This document shows positions 1 through 6,688 of a DNA stretch of 33,340 bases, in pieces. Both the position numbers and the translations under genes were made by a program. The notes beneath the pieces were generated by a model. That model did no database searches. It had not been told where the DNA came from and worked only from the letters and a program-made list of their open reading frames with translations. Position 1 is the stretch's first letter. Every line of letters begins with the position of its first letter. Source of the stretch: Thioglobus_A sp964344985 (lineage in GTDB: Bacteria; Pseudomonadota; Gammaproteobacteria; PS1; Pseudothioglobaceae); contig CAYFPI010000015.1 of the NCBI GenBank assembly GCA_964344985.1, forward strand, positions 1 through 33,340. The letters run 5' to 3'.

Positions 1-73
1 TATAAAATTTTGCTTGCGATTATTAGAAAAGAGCCGCTTAAGTTGTCTTGACCCTAAAGCTAAAACCAATGAT

Positions 74-150
74 TGGCACCCTCGAGACGATTCGAACGTC
101 CGACCTGCCGCTTAGGAGGCGGCTGCTCTATCCAGCTGAGCTACGAGGGC
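74..150 (-). tRNA. tRNA-Arg, anticodon CCU
   Basis: The reverse complement folds as a full cloverleaf. The acceptor arm is GCCCTCG paired with CGAGGGT, followed by G and an encoded CCA. The D arm contains AGCTGGATAG, the T arm has the TTCGAAT loop, and the anticodon arm GCCGC/GCGGC closes the loop CTCCTAA. Positions 34-36 of that loop read CCT, so it decodes the AGG arginine codon. It is transcribed leftward, 34 nt beyond the end of the DsbA-family gene. Confidence 0.95.
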
Positions 151-159
151 AAGAGGTGT

Positions 160-188
160 ATTATCAACTGATAAGGTGTTAAATTCAA
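160..188 (-). promoter_or_regulatory. Promoter of tRNA-Arg
   Basis: On the minus strand there is a -35-like TTGAAT (183-188), a 17-nt spacer and a -10-like GATAAT (160-165), placed so that transcription would begin a few bases before the tRNA 5' end at 150. The -35 box overlaps the stop codon of the leftward DsbA-family gene. Seen by eye only; spacing is ideal, but both boxes deviate from consensus. Confidence 0.5.
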
Positions 189-799
189 GTAATGATTTGA
201 TTCAGAATTAACTCTGGATTGTTATAGTCAATTTTAATTGGCCTTAGTTTGTTATTTGTTTGCAGCACTAAAGACGGAAAACTATTAACACTTAATTTTC
301 TTGCCAAAACAATGTCGTTGAGCAATAATGTTTGTGTTTGGGTGTCATTTAAGTTTTTTCTAATTTTTTTAATATCGATATCCAACTTACTGGCAAGTGC
401 GATTAACACATCATCTTCTGACGGATTTTTAGCCTCTAAATAGTAAGATTCTTGAATTAATTGAGTCATTTTCACCTCTAATTGAGGGTTTTGCTCTCTA
501 ATAGCAATGATTGCTCGGCAAGCAGGGTAGGTAGAACGCTTTGGTTGGCAATTTTTCCAAAAATCATAGTTGAATTTTACCCCTGGAATGCTCATTTCGA
601 TTTTTTGCCAATTTTTTATAATATATTCGCGCATCTCATCAGTCATTGGATTCTTGCTGTCTGGCGCCAAACCACCAAGTACATATTGAATATTGATTGA
701 TTTGGGTAATGATTTTTTAACCATTTCCCAGGTGTTGCTAAACCCCCAACACCAAGAGCACATTGGATCGTGAATATAGTAAAGTGTGCTTGAATTCAT
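185..799 (-). CDS. DsbA-family thiol-disulfide oxidoreductase (FrnE/COG3531-like)
   Basis: A 204-residue protein with the thioredoxin-fold redox motif CSWC at residues 14-17, preceded by HDPMCSWCWGF, and a cis-proline motif (VNSFPSLVLQ) near the C-terminus. The helical insertion between them is typical of DsbA-like and 2-hydroxychromene-isomerase-like folds. There is no signal peptide, so it probably acts in the cytoplasm, unlike classical periplasmic DsbA. The family is annotated as predicted protein-disulfide isomerase or FrnE-like; the physiological substrate is unknown. It is divergent from the glycine-zipper gene with about 65 nt between start codons, and lies upstream of tRNA-Arg on the same strand. 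The ATG at 799 is chosen because the fold begins directly at residue 5. Confidence 0.8.
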   Translation of the reverse strand: MNSSTLYYIHDPMCSWCWGFSNTWEMVKKSLPKSINIQYVLGGLAPDSKNPMTDEMREYIIKNWQKIEMSIPGVKFNYDFWKNCQPKRSTYPACRAIIAIREQNPQLEVKMTQLIQESYYLEAKNPSEDDVLIALASKLDIDIKKIRKNLNDTQTQTLLLNDIVLARKLSVNSFPSLVLQTNNKLRPIKIDYNNPELILNQIIT

Positions 800-864
800 T
801 AAATATTTTTAAAGATAGGCGTACAATATATACTACCTTATTTATAAAAAATGGAGCTGAAAAA

Positions 865-1368
865 ATGAAAAAACAAGCCTGGATTTTATTGCCATTATTG
901 TTAAATACCCAACTTTCAATAGCAGGTAGTTATACAGATTCCGCCAAGGTTATTTCAGTTGATAAGATTTATAAAACTCATACCATTCGTGAGCCGTATC
1001 AAGACTGTTATATTAAAGAGTTTTATCAAGGTGATAGCGACGGATCTATTACCAATGAAATTGTTGGCGGTTTATTTGGTGGTTTGATTGGTAATCAGTT
1101 TGGTGATGGCGATGGCAAAAAAGCCATGACTGCAGCCGGTGCATTATTAGGCGCATCACTTGCGCATGATGATGAATTAGCTAAAGCCAAAACAGGAAAA
1201 GTAGTTAGTAAAGAAGTGTGTGAAACTAAGTACCGCACTGAGTCAAAAGAACGCTTGAGTCATTATCGAGTTGAGTATGAATACGATGGTCGTACATTTA
1301 CCTACACTACTAAAAATAAACCTTATTCTGATACCATCAGGGTTAATATTAACGTATCGCCTAGATAA
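865..1368 (+). CDS. Glycine-zipper 2TM envelope protein (SlyB/17-kDa antigen-like)
   Basis: A 167-residue protein beginning with a clear signal peptide (MKK, a hydrophobic core, then SIAGS). The centre carries a glycine zipper (GGLFGGLIGNQFGDGDGKK followed by AAGALLGASL) of the Rick_17kDa_Anti/SlyB type, which inserts in a membrane. There is no cysteine at the predicted cleavage site, so it is not an obvious lipoprotein. Two cysteines (in DCYIK and VCETK) flank the zipper and could form a disulfide, perhaps relevant with a DsbA-family gene next door, although that protein looks cytoplasmic. The ATG at 865 is chosen over an in-frame upstream start at 763 because GGAG lies 8 nt before it and the signal peptide starts there. 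Function beyond envelope structure is not known. Confidence 0.75.
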   Translation: MKKQAWILLPLLLNTQLSIAGSYTDSAKVISVDKIYKTHTIREPYQDCYIKEFYQGDSDGSITNEIVGGLFGGLIGNQFGDGDGKKAMTAAGALLGASLAHDDELAKAKTGKVVSKEVCETKYRTESKERLSHYRVEYEYDGRTFTYTTKNKPYSDTIRVNINVSPR

Positions 1369-1373
1369 ATTTA

Positions 1374-1664
1374 GTGAAGTCGGAAAAAACATTTGAGCAA
1401 GTTCTTCGACTTGCTGAGCAAGGTGATGCACAGTCTCAATATAATCTGGCTCTGGCTTATGATTTGGGCGTGGGCGTACAAAAAGATTTATCCAAAGCAT
1501 TTAAATGGTATCAACAATCTGCCGAACAAGAATATGCAAAATCACAGTATAATTTAGGCATTTTTTACGCGCTTGGAAAGTCTATAGATAAAGACATTGA
1601 TAAGTCAAAATACTGGATTAGAAAAGCTAATGAAAATGGCTATTCTGGTGGCAGTATTTTTTAA
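1374..1664 (+). CDS. Small Sel1-repeat protein
   Basis: A 96-residue protein made almost entirely of two Sel1-like (TPR-related) repeats: AEQGDAQSQYNLALAYDLG followed by GVQKDLSKAFKWYQQSAEQ, then a second copy from about residue 53 (AKSQYNLGIFYALG). No signal peptide is seen, so it is probably cytoplasmic. It starts at a GTG five bases after the glycine-zipper stop codon and has no convincing Shine-Dalgarno, suggesting translational coupling. pyrF follows after 14 nt. Sel1 repeats are protein-protein interaction scaffolds; no partner can be named. It may share ancestry with the larger Sel1 gene 0.9 kb downstream. Confidence 0.7.
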   Translation: MKSEKTFEQVLRLAEQGDAQSQYNLALAYDLGVGVQKDLSKAFKWYQQSAEQEYAKSQYNLGIFYALGKSIDKDIDKSKYWIRKANENGYSGGSIF

Positions 1665-1678
1665 TTACAAGGACAACG

Positions 1679-2374
1679 ATGAAAGACATTAAGATTGAAG
1701 ATAGGCTAATTTTTGCATTAGACGTACCTGAGGTAGATCAAGCTAAAGACTTGGTTAATCAGTTAGATGACAGTGTTAATTTTTACAAAATTGGCATGGA
1801 AATGTTAATGACAGGTCAGTACTTTCAATTAATGGATTGGTTAATTGCAAAAGACAAAAAGGTGTTTGTTGATCTTAAATTCTTTGATGTTCCAGAAACA
1901 GTTGGCAGAACAATTAATCGCTTGAGTCAATATGGCGCAACTTTTGCAACCATTCATGGCAACCAATCATTGATGGAAAAAGCTGCTGAGAACAAAGGTG
2001 ATCTTAAAATTCTAGCGGTAACAGCGCTTACCAGTCTTGATAGGGGTGATCTTGATGATCTTGGTTTTGATTGTGATGTACAAGATTTGGTTATTTCTCG
2101 TGCTAAGCGCGCTTTTGAAGCGGGTTGTGATGGCGTGGTTTCATCAGGTCTTGAAGTGCCATTCTTAAGAGAATATGTAGACAATAAACTAATTGCTGTA
2201 ACCCCAGGAATTCGTCCAGTTGCCAATGATGATGATCAAAAACGTGTAGTTGATGTAGCTACCGCCTTTAAATCTGGATCAGACTACATTGTAGTAGGTC
2301 GCCCAATCAAAAACGCTGACGATCCATACGCAGCAGCAAGCAATATTCAAGAGATTATCAAAACCTGTTTTTAG
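1679..2374 (+). CDS. pyrF: Orotidine 5'-phosphate decarboxylase
   Basis: A 231-residue enzyme of normal family length that converts OMP to UMP, the last step of de novo pyrimidine synthesis. The catalytic signature DLKFFD (Asp65, Lys67, Asp70) and the upstream substrate-binding Lys37 (FYKIGME) are intact, and the phosphate-binding end VVGRPI is present. The ATG at 1679 has AAGGA at 1669-1673. It follows the small Sel1 gene by 14 nt and is followed by tRNA-Val. No other pyrimidine gene is adjacent, as is common for pyrF in gammaproteobacteria. Confidence 0.96.
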   Translation: MKDIKIEDRLIFALDVPEVDQAKDLVNQLDDSVNFYKIGMEMLMTGQYFQLMDWLIAKDKKVFVDLKFFDVPETVGRTINRLSQYGATFATIHGNQSLMEKAAENKGDLKILAVTALTSLDRGDLDDLGFDCDVQDLVISRAKRAFEAGCDGVVSSGLEVPFLREYVDNKLIAVTPGIRPVANDDDQKRVVDVATAFKSGSDYIVVGRPIKNADDPYAAASNIQEIIKTCF

Positions 2375-2382
2375 GATATAAT
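2355..2382 (+). promoter_or_regulatory. Probable promoter of tRNA-Val
   Basis: A consensus -10 TATAAT (2377-2382) lies just after the pyrF stop, with TTATCA (2355-2360, inside pyrF) as a -35 candidate at 16-nt spacing. The start would be near 2389, about 30 nt before the tRNA. A perfect 7-bp inverted repeat (GTTAATT/AATTAAC, 2391-2407) falls in the transcribed leader; its role is unknown. Confidence 0.4.
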
Positions 2383-2420
2383 TTCTCGCTGTTAATTTCT
2401 AATTAACACTTCTAAATAAT

Positions 2421-2497
2421 AGTCGCGTAGCTCAGTTGGTTAGAGCACTACCTTGACATGGTAGGGGTCGGTGATTCGAATTCACTCGCGACTACCA
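2421..2497 (+). tRNA. tRNA-Val, anticodon GAC
   Basis: A full cloverleaf. The acceptor arm is AGTCGCG paired with CGCGACT, then A and an encoded CCA. The D arm has AGTTGGTTAG, the anticodon arm CTACC/GGTAG encloses TTGACAT (anticodon GAC), and the T loop is TTCGAAT. The anticodon arm and loop closely resemble E. coli tRNA-Val(GAC). It lies between pyrF and the large Sel1 gene. Confidence 0.95.
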
Positions 2498-2538
2498 AAA
2501 CTTTCAATCTTTCAAACTTCTCGTATACAATTTACAGC

Positions 2539-3600
2539 ATGAAGTTTTTTTTAATTGTTTCTTTTTTTATTCCTTCCTTGCTATTGGCTAACACTGGTCT
2601 TTATGAACGAGGAAAAGCCTATTATTATGGCTCTGGCGTTGAGCAAAATTTCGATAAAGCATTTCAAGCTTTTACTCATGCTGCAAAAATAGGTGATTTG
2701 AAAGCTAAAACTGCACTGGGCCTGATGCATATCGAAGGCACTGGTGTTGATCAAGATGATGCTAAAGGCATAGAATATTTAAAAGCCGCCGCTACAAAAG
2801 ACAATGCTAGAGCGCAATATTATTTGGGAAGCATGTACTACCTTGGGATTGGGGTTGAAAGAAATTTAAAAATTGCACACCAATGGATTAAAAAATCTGC
2901 TGAACAGGGTTATGCGGATGCCCAACAGAATTTGGCGTTGATGTATGAGCAGGGCAGAGGCACAAAAAAAAATCCAATTCTTGCTAATAAATGGCGTTTG
3001 AAGTCAGCAGATTCAGGCAATAGCGAAGAGCAATATCGTTTGGGTGTTGCGTATATTGATGCAGAAGATTTTGAAAATGCTTATATGTGGTTAGAAAAGT
3101 CAGCGAATCAAGAGCACGCCAAAGCTCAAGAAAAGTTAGCCAACTTAATTGAGAATGAATTTTTCTTATTAAAATTTGGAAAAAATGGCAGTCTTAAAAA
3201 ATCGCTTGATTTGTATCAAAAATCTTATGAAAATGGCAATATAAAGCTAAGCTATAAATTGGCCTCTATTTATGATGACAAGCCTTTTAATAATTATCAA
3301 AAATCACATAAATTGTACCAAGAGGCAAAAGAGCAAGAAAATTTAGATGCTTATTTGGACATTGCTCGACATTATCGACTAGGACAAGGTGTTAAAAAAA
3401 ATCTAGAAAAAGCTTATAGCTTTACCATTGCTGCTGCGCGTAAAGGGCATAAACAATCTCAGTTTGAAGTGGCCAAAATGTATATTGATGGATTGGGCGT
3501 TAAAAAATCAATTAAAAAAGCAAAGTACTGGTTGAAAAAATTAGCAAAAAACGATAATCAGCAGGCTGTTGAGTTGCTAATTGAATTAAACAAAAGGTAG
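2539..3600 (+). CDS. Secreted or periplasmic Sel1-repeat protein
   Basis: A 353-residue protein with an N-terminal signal peptide (MKFFLIVSFF, hydrophobic, ending about LLANTG) followed by roughly eight or nine Sel1/TPR-like repeats filling the rest. The repeats show the A.LG.MY..G.GV..N...A..W..KAA pattern and become more degenerate around residues 190-270. The ATG at 2539 is chosen because the signal peptide begins there; a reading frame opening at 2458 would lie inside tRNA-Val. There is no Shine-Dalgarno, and a TACAAT box (2526-2531) ends 7 nt before the ATG. Its 3' end overlaps the convergent methyltransferase gene by 15 nt. Exported Sel1 proteins act in envelope regulation or host interaction in several bacteria; nothing here identifies the partner. 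Confidence 0.8.
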   Translation: MKFFLIVSFFIPSLLLANTGLYERGKAYYYGSGVEQNFDKAFQAFTHAAKIGDLKAKTALGLMHIEGTGVDQDDAKGIEYLKAAATKDNARAQYYLGSMYYLGIGVERNLKIAHQWIKKSAEQGYADAQQNLALMYEQGRGTKKNPILANKWRLKSADSGNSEEQYRLGVAYIDAEDFENAYMWLEKSANQEHAKAQEKLANLIENEFFLLKFGKNGSLKKSLDLYQKSYENGNIKLSYKLASIYDDKPFNNYQKSHKLYQEAKEQENLDAYLDIARHYRLGQGVKKNLEKAYSFTIAAARKGHKQSQFEVAKMYIDGLGVKKSIKKAKYWLKKLAKNDNQQAVELLIELNKR

Positions 3601-4002
3601 AAATCTAGCGGTTTTGTTTTTATAGTCTTGATAGTTGGCAAATCTGGTTAATAGTAGTTTTTCTTCATGGCTAGATTTTAAGATTAAATCAATAACCAAA
3701 ATCAGCATAACCAGTTGATTAACAATCGAAAGATTGGTCAATAACAAACCAAAGCATAATAATATAACACTGGTGTACATAGGGTGTCGAATGTATCCAT
3801 ATATGCCAGTTGTAACCAGTTGATGGTTATTTTTTAATGATGGCAAGATGTTTAAGTTAGATAATTTCATATTGATCAGAGCAGTTAGTCCAATAACCAA
3901 AGATAGAGTTAATAGCGCTAGTGAGTAGACGTTTAAATTGTCTATTTGTGTATTGGCAATTAAAAAGAATATGGCGCTAAATTGAATAACAACATAAATC
4001 AT
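3586..4002 (-). CDS. Small membrane methyltransferase (isoprenylcysteine carboxyl methyltransferase/PEMT-like)
   Basis: A 138-residue membrane protein with about four hydrophobic segments. The family hallmark is GIYGYIRHPMYTS, which helps bind S-adenosylmethionine, and it is followed near the C-terminus by an EE motif (HEEKLLLTRF) and YQDYKNKTARFLP. This matches bacterial ICMT/phospholipid-methyltransferase (PEMT)-like proteins, whose substrates are mostly undefined; the sequence does not separate a lipid from an isoprenoid or protein substrate. It is convergent and overlapping with the Sel1 gene (15 nt) and divergent from the UbiM-like gene (54 nt between start codons). Confidence 0.75.
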   Translation of the reverse strand: MIYVVIQFSAIFFLIANTQIDNLNVYSLALLTLSLVIGLTALINMKLSNLNILPSLKNNHQLVTTGIYGYIRHPMYTSVILLCFGLLLTNLSIVNQLVMLILVIDLILKSSHEEKLLLTRFANYQDYKNKTARFLPFV

Positions 4003-4056
4003 GGCAAGTCTTGGTAGTTATAATAAGCTCATTATCTTAGATTATTGATATCAAAT

Positions 4057-5256
4057 ATGCAAACATCCTACGATATTGTTATTATTGGATCAGGTCCAGC
4101 AGGGCTTAGTTTTGCCTGTTCTATGAGAGAGTCGGGCGTTAAAGTTTTGGTTGTTGAAAGATCTGAACTTGATGCCATTGCTCATCCAAAAGAAGATGGT
4201 AGAGAAATTGCGCTGACACATTTATCGCTTAAAATTTTGAAAAAATTAGGCGTTTGGGGTTTGATTGATGGGTCTCGAGTGGCACCACTTAGAGAAGCCA
4301 AAGTGTTTGATGGCGACTCCCCATCACTTTTAAACTTTAAGCCAGACCAAAAAAACATTGATGCGCTAGGATATTTAGCTCCTAATTATTTAATTCGTCA
4401 AGCACTTTATGACAGGGTTAAAGATGCTGATAATATTGAAATTAAAACCGGCATTAGTGTTAGTGATGTTGAGCAGTATCAAGACAGTGCTAAAGTTGTA
4501 TTAGATAATGGCGAGAGTGTTGAGGCTAAATTGGTCGTTGCAGCAGATTCTCGTTTTTCTGATATTCGTCGCAAGGTGGGCATTCCAACATTGATGAAGG
4601 ATTTTTCTAAGGTGATGATTGTTACCAAAATGAATCATGAAAAGTCACATAATAATGTAGCATTAGAATGTTTTGATTATGGAAAAACACTCGCTTTGTT
4701 GCCAATGGTTGGCAATGCATCTTCAGTGGTATTAACAGTAAAAACTAACGATTCTCAAAAAATGCTAGACATGAGTAATAAAGAGTTTAATGGATTTGTA
4801 ACAGAATTCTTTAAAGGCGAGTTTGGGCAGATGACCCAAGATGGGGTTAGACATTCTTATCCGCTGATTGGCACCCATGCGCAAACCTTTATTACTGATC
4901 GTTTTGCGTTGATTGGTGATGCTTCAGTTGGCATGCACCCAGTAACCGCACATGGGTTTAATTTAGGACTAAGAGGGCAAGATATTTTGGCGAAATTAGT
5001 CAAAGAGGCGCTTGAGCATGGTCAAGATATTGGCTCTGAATCTTTATTAAAGCTTTATGAAAAGAAGCATATAAACCTAACTAGGCTGATGTTTTTTGGC
5101 ACTAATGGTATTGTTGCTTTGTTTACTAATGATGCGCCAGTCATTAAACAAGTTCGAAAATTGGTGTTAAAGTTTGCTGAGCATTTTCCACCTATTAAAT
5201 ACTTAATCTCTCATCATTTGACTGAGGCAAATAAAAATAAATTCTTGCCATTCTAA
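4057..5256 (+). CDS. ubiM: FAD-dependent ubiquinone-biosynthesis hydroxylase, UbiH/UbiM family
   Basis: A 399-residue flavoprotein monooxygenase. It has an N-terminal Rossmann motif (IVIIGSGPAGLSFA), a DGREIALTHLS segment, and the family C-terminal FAD motif GDASVGMHPVTAHGFNLGLRG. The family performs O2-dependent ring hydroxylations in ubiquinone synthesis. The DGREIALTH...LGVW...PLREAKV pattern reminds me most of UbiM (5-demethoxyubiquinol 5-hydroxylase), but UbiH, UbiF and UbiI share the fold, so the subfamily is provisional. The ATG at 4057 is preferred to an in-frame TTG at 4045 because the FAD fold begins at once. No Shine-Dalgarno is evident; TATAAT at 4019-4024 may be its -10. Its stop overlaps the pdxH start (TAATG), so the two are translationally coupled. 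Confidence 0.82.
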   Translation: MQTSYDIVIIGSGPAGLSFACSMRESGVKVLVVERSELDAIAHPKEDGREIALTHLSLKILKKLGVWGLIDGSRVAPLREAKVFDGDSPSLLNFKPDQKNIDALGYLAPNYLIRQALYDRVKDADNIEIKTGISVSDVEQYQDSAKVVLDNGESVEAKLVVAADSRFSDIRRKVGIPTLMKDFSKVMIVTKMNHEKSHNNVALECFDYGKTLALLPMVGNASSVVLTVKTNDSQKMLDMSNKEFNGFVTEFFKGEFGQMTQDGVRHSYPLIGTHAQTFITDRFALIGDASVGMHPVTAHGFNLGLRGQDILAKLVKEALEHGQDIGSESLLKLYEKKHINLTRLMFFGTNGIVALFTNDAPVIKQVRKLVLKFAEHFPPIKYLISHHLTEANKNKFLPF

Positions 5257-5894
5257 TGAGTGTTGATTTATTAAAACTTAGGCGTGAATTCACCAGTGCT
5301 GGTTTATCTAAAGACGAGCTAAATAATAATCCATTTGTTCAATTTGAAATTTGGATTGAGCAGGCAACTGATGCTGACCTAACACTGCCAAATGCTATGA
5401 GTTTAGCAACCAGTGATAATGATGAGGTAAGCATTAGAACAGTATTACTAAAATCTTTTGATGAAAAAGGTTTTGTGTTTTTTACTAATTATAATTCTAG
5501 AAAGTCAAAGCAAATAAAGTCAAATCCAAAAGCAGCATTACTCTTTCCGTGGCTCGATCTTGAAAGACAAGTTAAGATTTCCGGTTTTGTTGAAAAAATT
5601 TCTACGTTAGAGTCAATTAAGTATTTTTCTTCCAGACCCAAAGATTCACAACTAGGCGCTTGGGCGTCGGATCAATCTTCTGGAATTTCATCTAGACAAT
5701 TATTATTAACTCAATTTGAAAAAATGAAAGAAAAGTTTCATCAAGGCGAGGTGCCACTGCCTGATTTTTGGGGTGGGTATCGCGTTATCCCTCATAGAAT
5801 TGAGTTTTGGCAAGGTAGAGAAAATCGCCTACATGATCGCTTTGTATATTTAAAGAAGGGTGATGGTTGGGATATTGAGCGTCTAGCTCCGTAA
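5256..5894 (+). CDS. pdxH: Pyridoxine/pyridoxamine 5'-phosphate oxidase
   Basis: A 212-residue FMN enzyme of standard length that makes pyridoxal 5'-phosphate. Family features include SIRTVLLK, FVFFTNYNSRKSKQI (FMN phosphate contacts), the RPKDSQLGAWAS.QS segment and the C-terminal PHRIEFWQGRENRLHDR substrate/FMN signature. It starts at the ATG overlapping the ubiM stop by one base. Its 3' end overlaps the convergent aroE by 12 nt. PLP made here would serve ArgD in this window among others; the link to the ubiquinone gene is probably only positional. Confidence 0.95.
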   Translation: MSVDLLKLRREFTSAGLSKDELNNNPFVQFEIWIEQATDADLTLPNAMSLATSDNDEVSIRTVLLKSFDEKGFVFFTNYNSRKSKQIKSNPKAALLFPWLDLERQVKISGFVEKISTLESIKYFSSRPKDSQLGAWASDQSSGISSRQLLLTQFEKMKEKFHQGEVPLPDFWGGYRVIPHRIEFWQGRENRLHDRFVYLKKGDGWDIERLAP

Positions 5895-6686
5895 ATTATC
5901 AATTACTTGTTTGGTGTTTGGTTTTTTTTCTGTCCAAAATTCAAAGCTGCTCGCCGCTTGCTCGACCAGCATTCCTAAACCATCAGCCACCATAGAGGCG
6001 TTGTTTTGTTGTGCCCAATCCATAAAAGGCGTTTGCTTGCCATACATTAGATCATAACAAATAGCCCCATTAGCGCAACCATTTGCAATTTTAGGCATTT
6101 GCCCATCTAGTGAAGCGCTGGTGGCGTTAATGATAATGTCAACTGGATCATGTTTGATTTTTTCAAGGCCAAAACCACAAGTTTTTCCATATTGAGAGAA
6201 ATCATGTTTGAGTTTTTCTGCCTTGCTGGCGGTACGATTAGCGATCATGACACGTCGTGGATTTTGTTGTAATAGTGGTAATAAAACTCCTTGAGTGGCG
6301 CCACCTGCTCCTAAGATAAGAATAATTTTATTATTTAAATCAATACCTAGATTGTCAGTTAGGTCTTTAACCAGTCCTATACCGTCGGTATTTTCACCAA
6401 TTAACTGATTATCTTGAACTTTAATAGTATTAACAGCACCAGCAGTTTTAGCATTAAGCGTTAACTTGGTTGCAAGTTGATAAGCATCTAACTTAAAAGG
6501 TACAGTGATGTTAAATCCGTTAGCACCTTTATCAATAAAGCTCTTTGCCGATTCTTTAAAACCGTCAATTGGTGTAAGAATTTTATCGTAGCTGACATCA
6601 CACCCAGTTTGTTTGGCAAACTGGGTATGAATACTTGGCGATAGTGAATGCTTAATAGGGTTGCCAAATACTGCAAGTTTGTACAT
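5883..6686 (-). CDS. aroE: Shikimate dehydrogenase
   Basis: A 267-residue NADP-dependent enzyme reducing 3-dehydroshikimate to shikimate. Conserved elements are NPIKHSLSPSIH (shikimate binding), the catalytic Lys65 in NITVPFK, Asp101 in ENTDGIGLV, the Rossmann loop GAGGATQGV (about 126-134) and NRTASKA (150-156), whose Arg151 fits NADP preference. It begins only 2 nt after the rne stop codon, so it is most likely translated from the rne transcript. It is convergent with pdxH (12-nt overlap), with no terminator seen between them. Confidence 0.96.
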   Translation of the reverse strand: MYKLAVFGNPIKHSLSPSIHTQFAKQTGCDVSYDKILTPIDGFKESAKSFIDKGANGFNITVPFKLDAYQLATKLTLNAKTAGAVNTIKVQDNQLIGENTDGIGLVKDLTDNLGIDLNNKIILILGAGGATQGVLLPLLQQNPRRVMIANRTASKAEKLKHDFSQYGKTCGFGLEKIKHDPVDIIINATSASLDGQMPKIANGCANGAICYDLMYGKQTPFMDWAQQNNASMVADGLGMLVEQAASSFEFWTEKKPNTKQVIDNLRS

Positions 6687-6688
6687 AA

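Noticed and set aside
64..76. CCAA/TTGG repeat just beyond tRNA-Arg as its terminator
   Set aside because: The 4-bp stem includes the tRNA CCA end and would compete with the cloverleaf; not convincing.
2391..2407. GTTAATT/AATTAAC inverted repeat as a pyrF terminator
   Set aside because: The stem is all A/T except one G-C pair and has no T-run; it may be an operator or chance in AT-rich DNA.
74..2497. The two tRNA genes as integration sites for a mobile element
   Set aside because: No integrase, direct repeat of a tRNA end, or composition change is seen nearby; neighbouring genes are housekeeping.
2458..2538. N-terminal extension of the Sel1 protein starting inside tRNA-Val
   Set aside because: The extension would be translated from tRNA sequence, and the signal peptide begins at the ATG at 2539.
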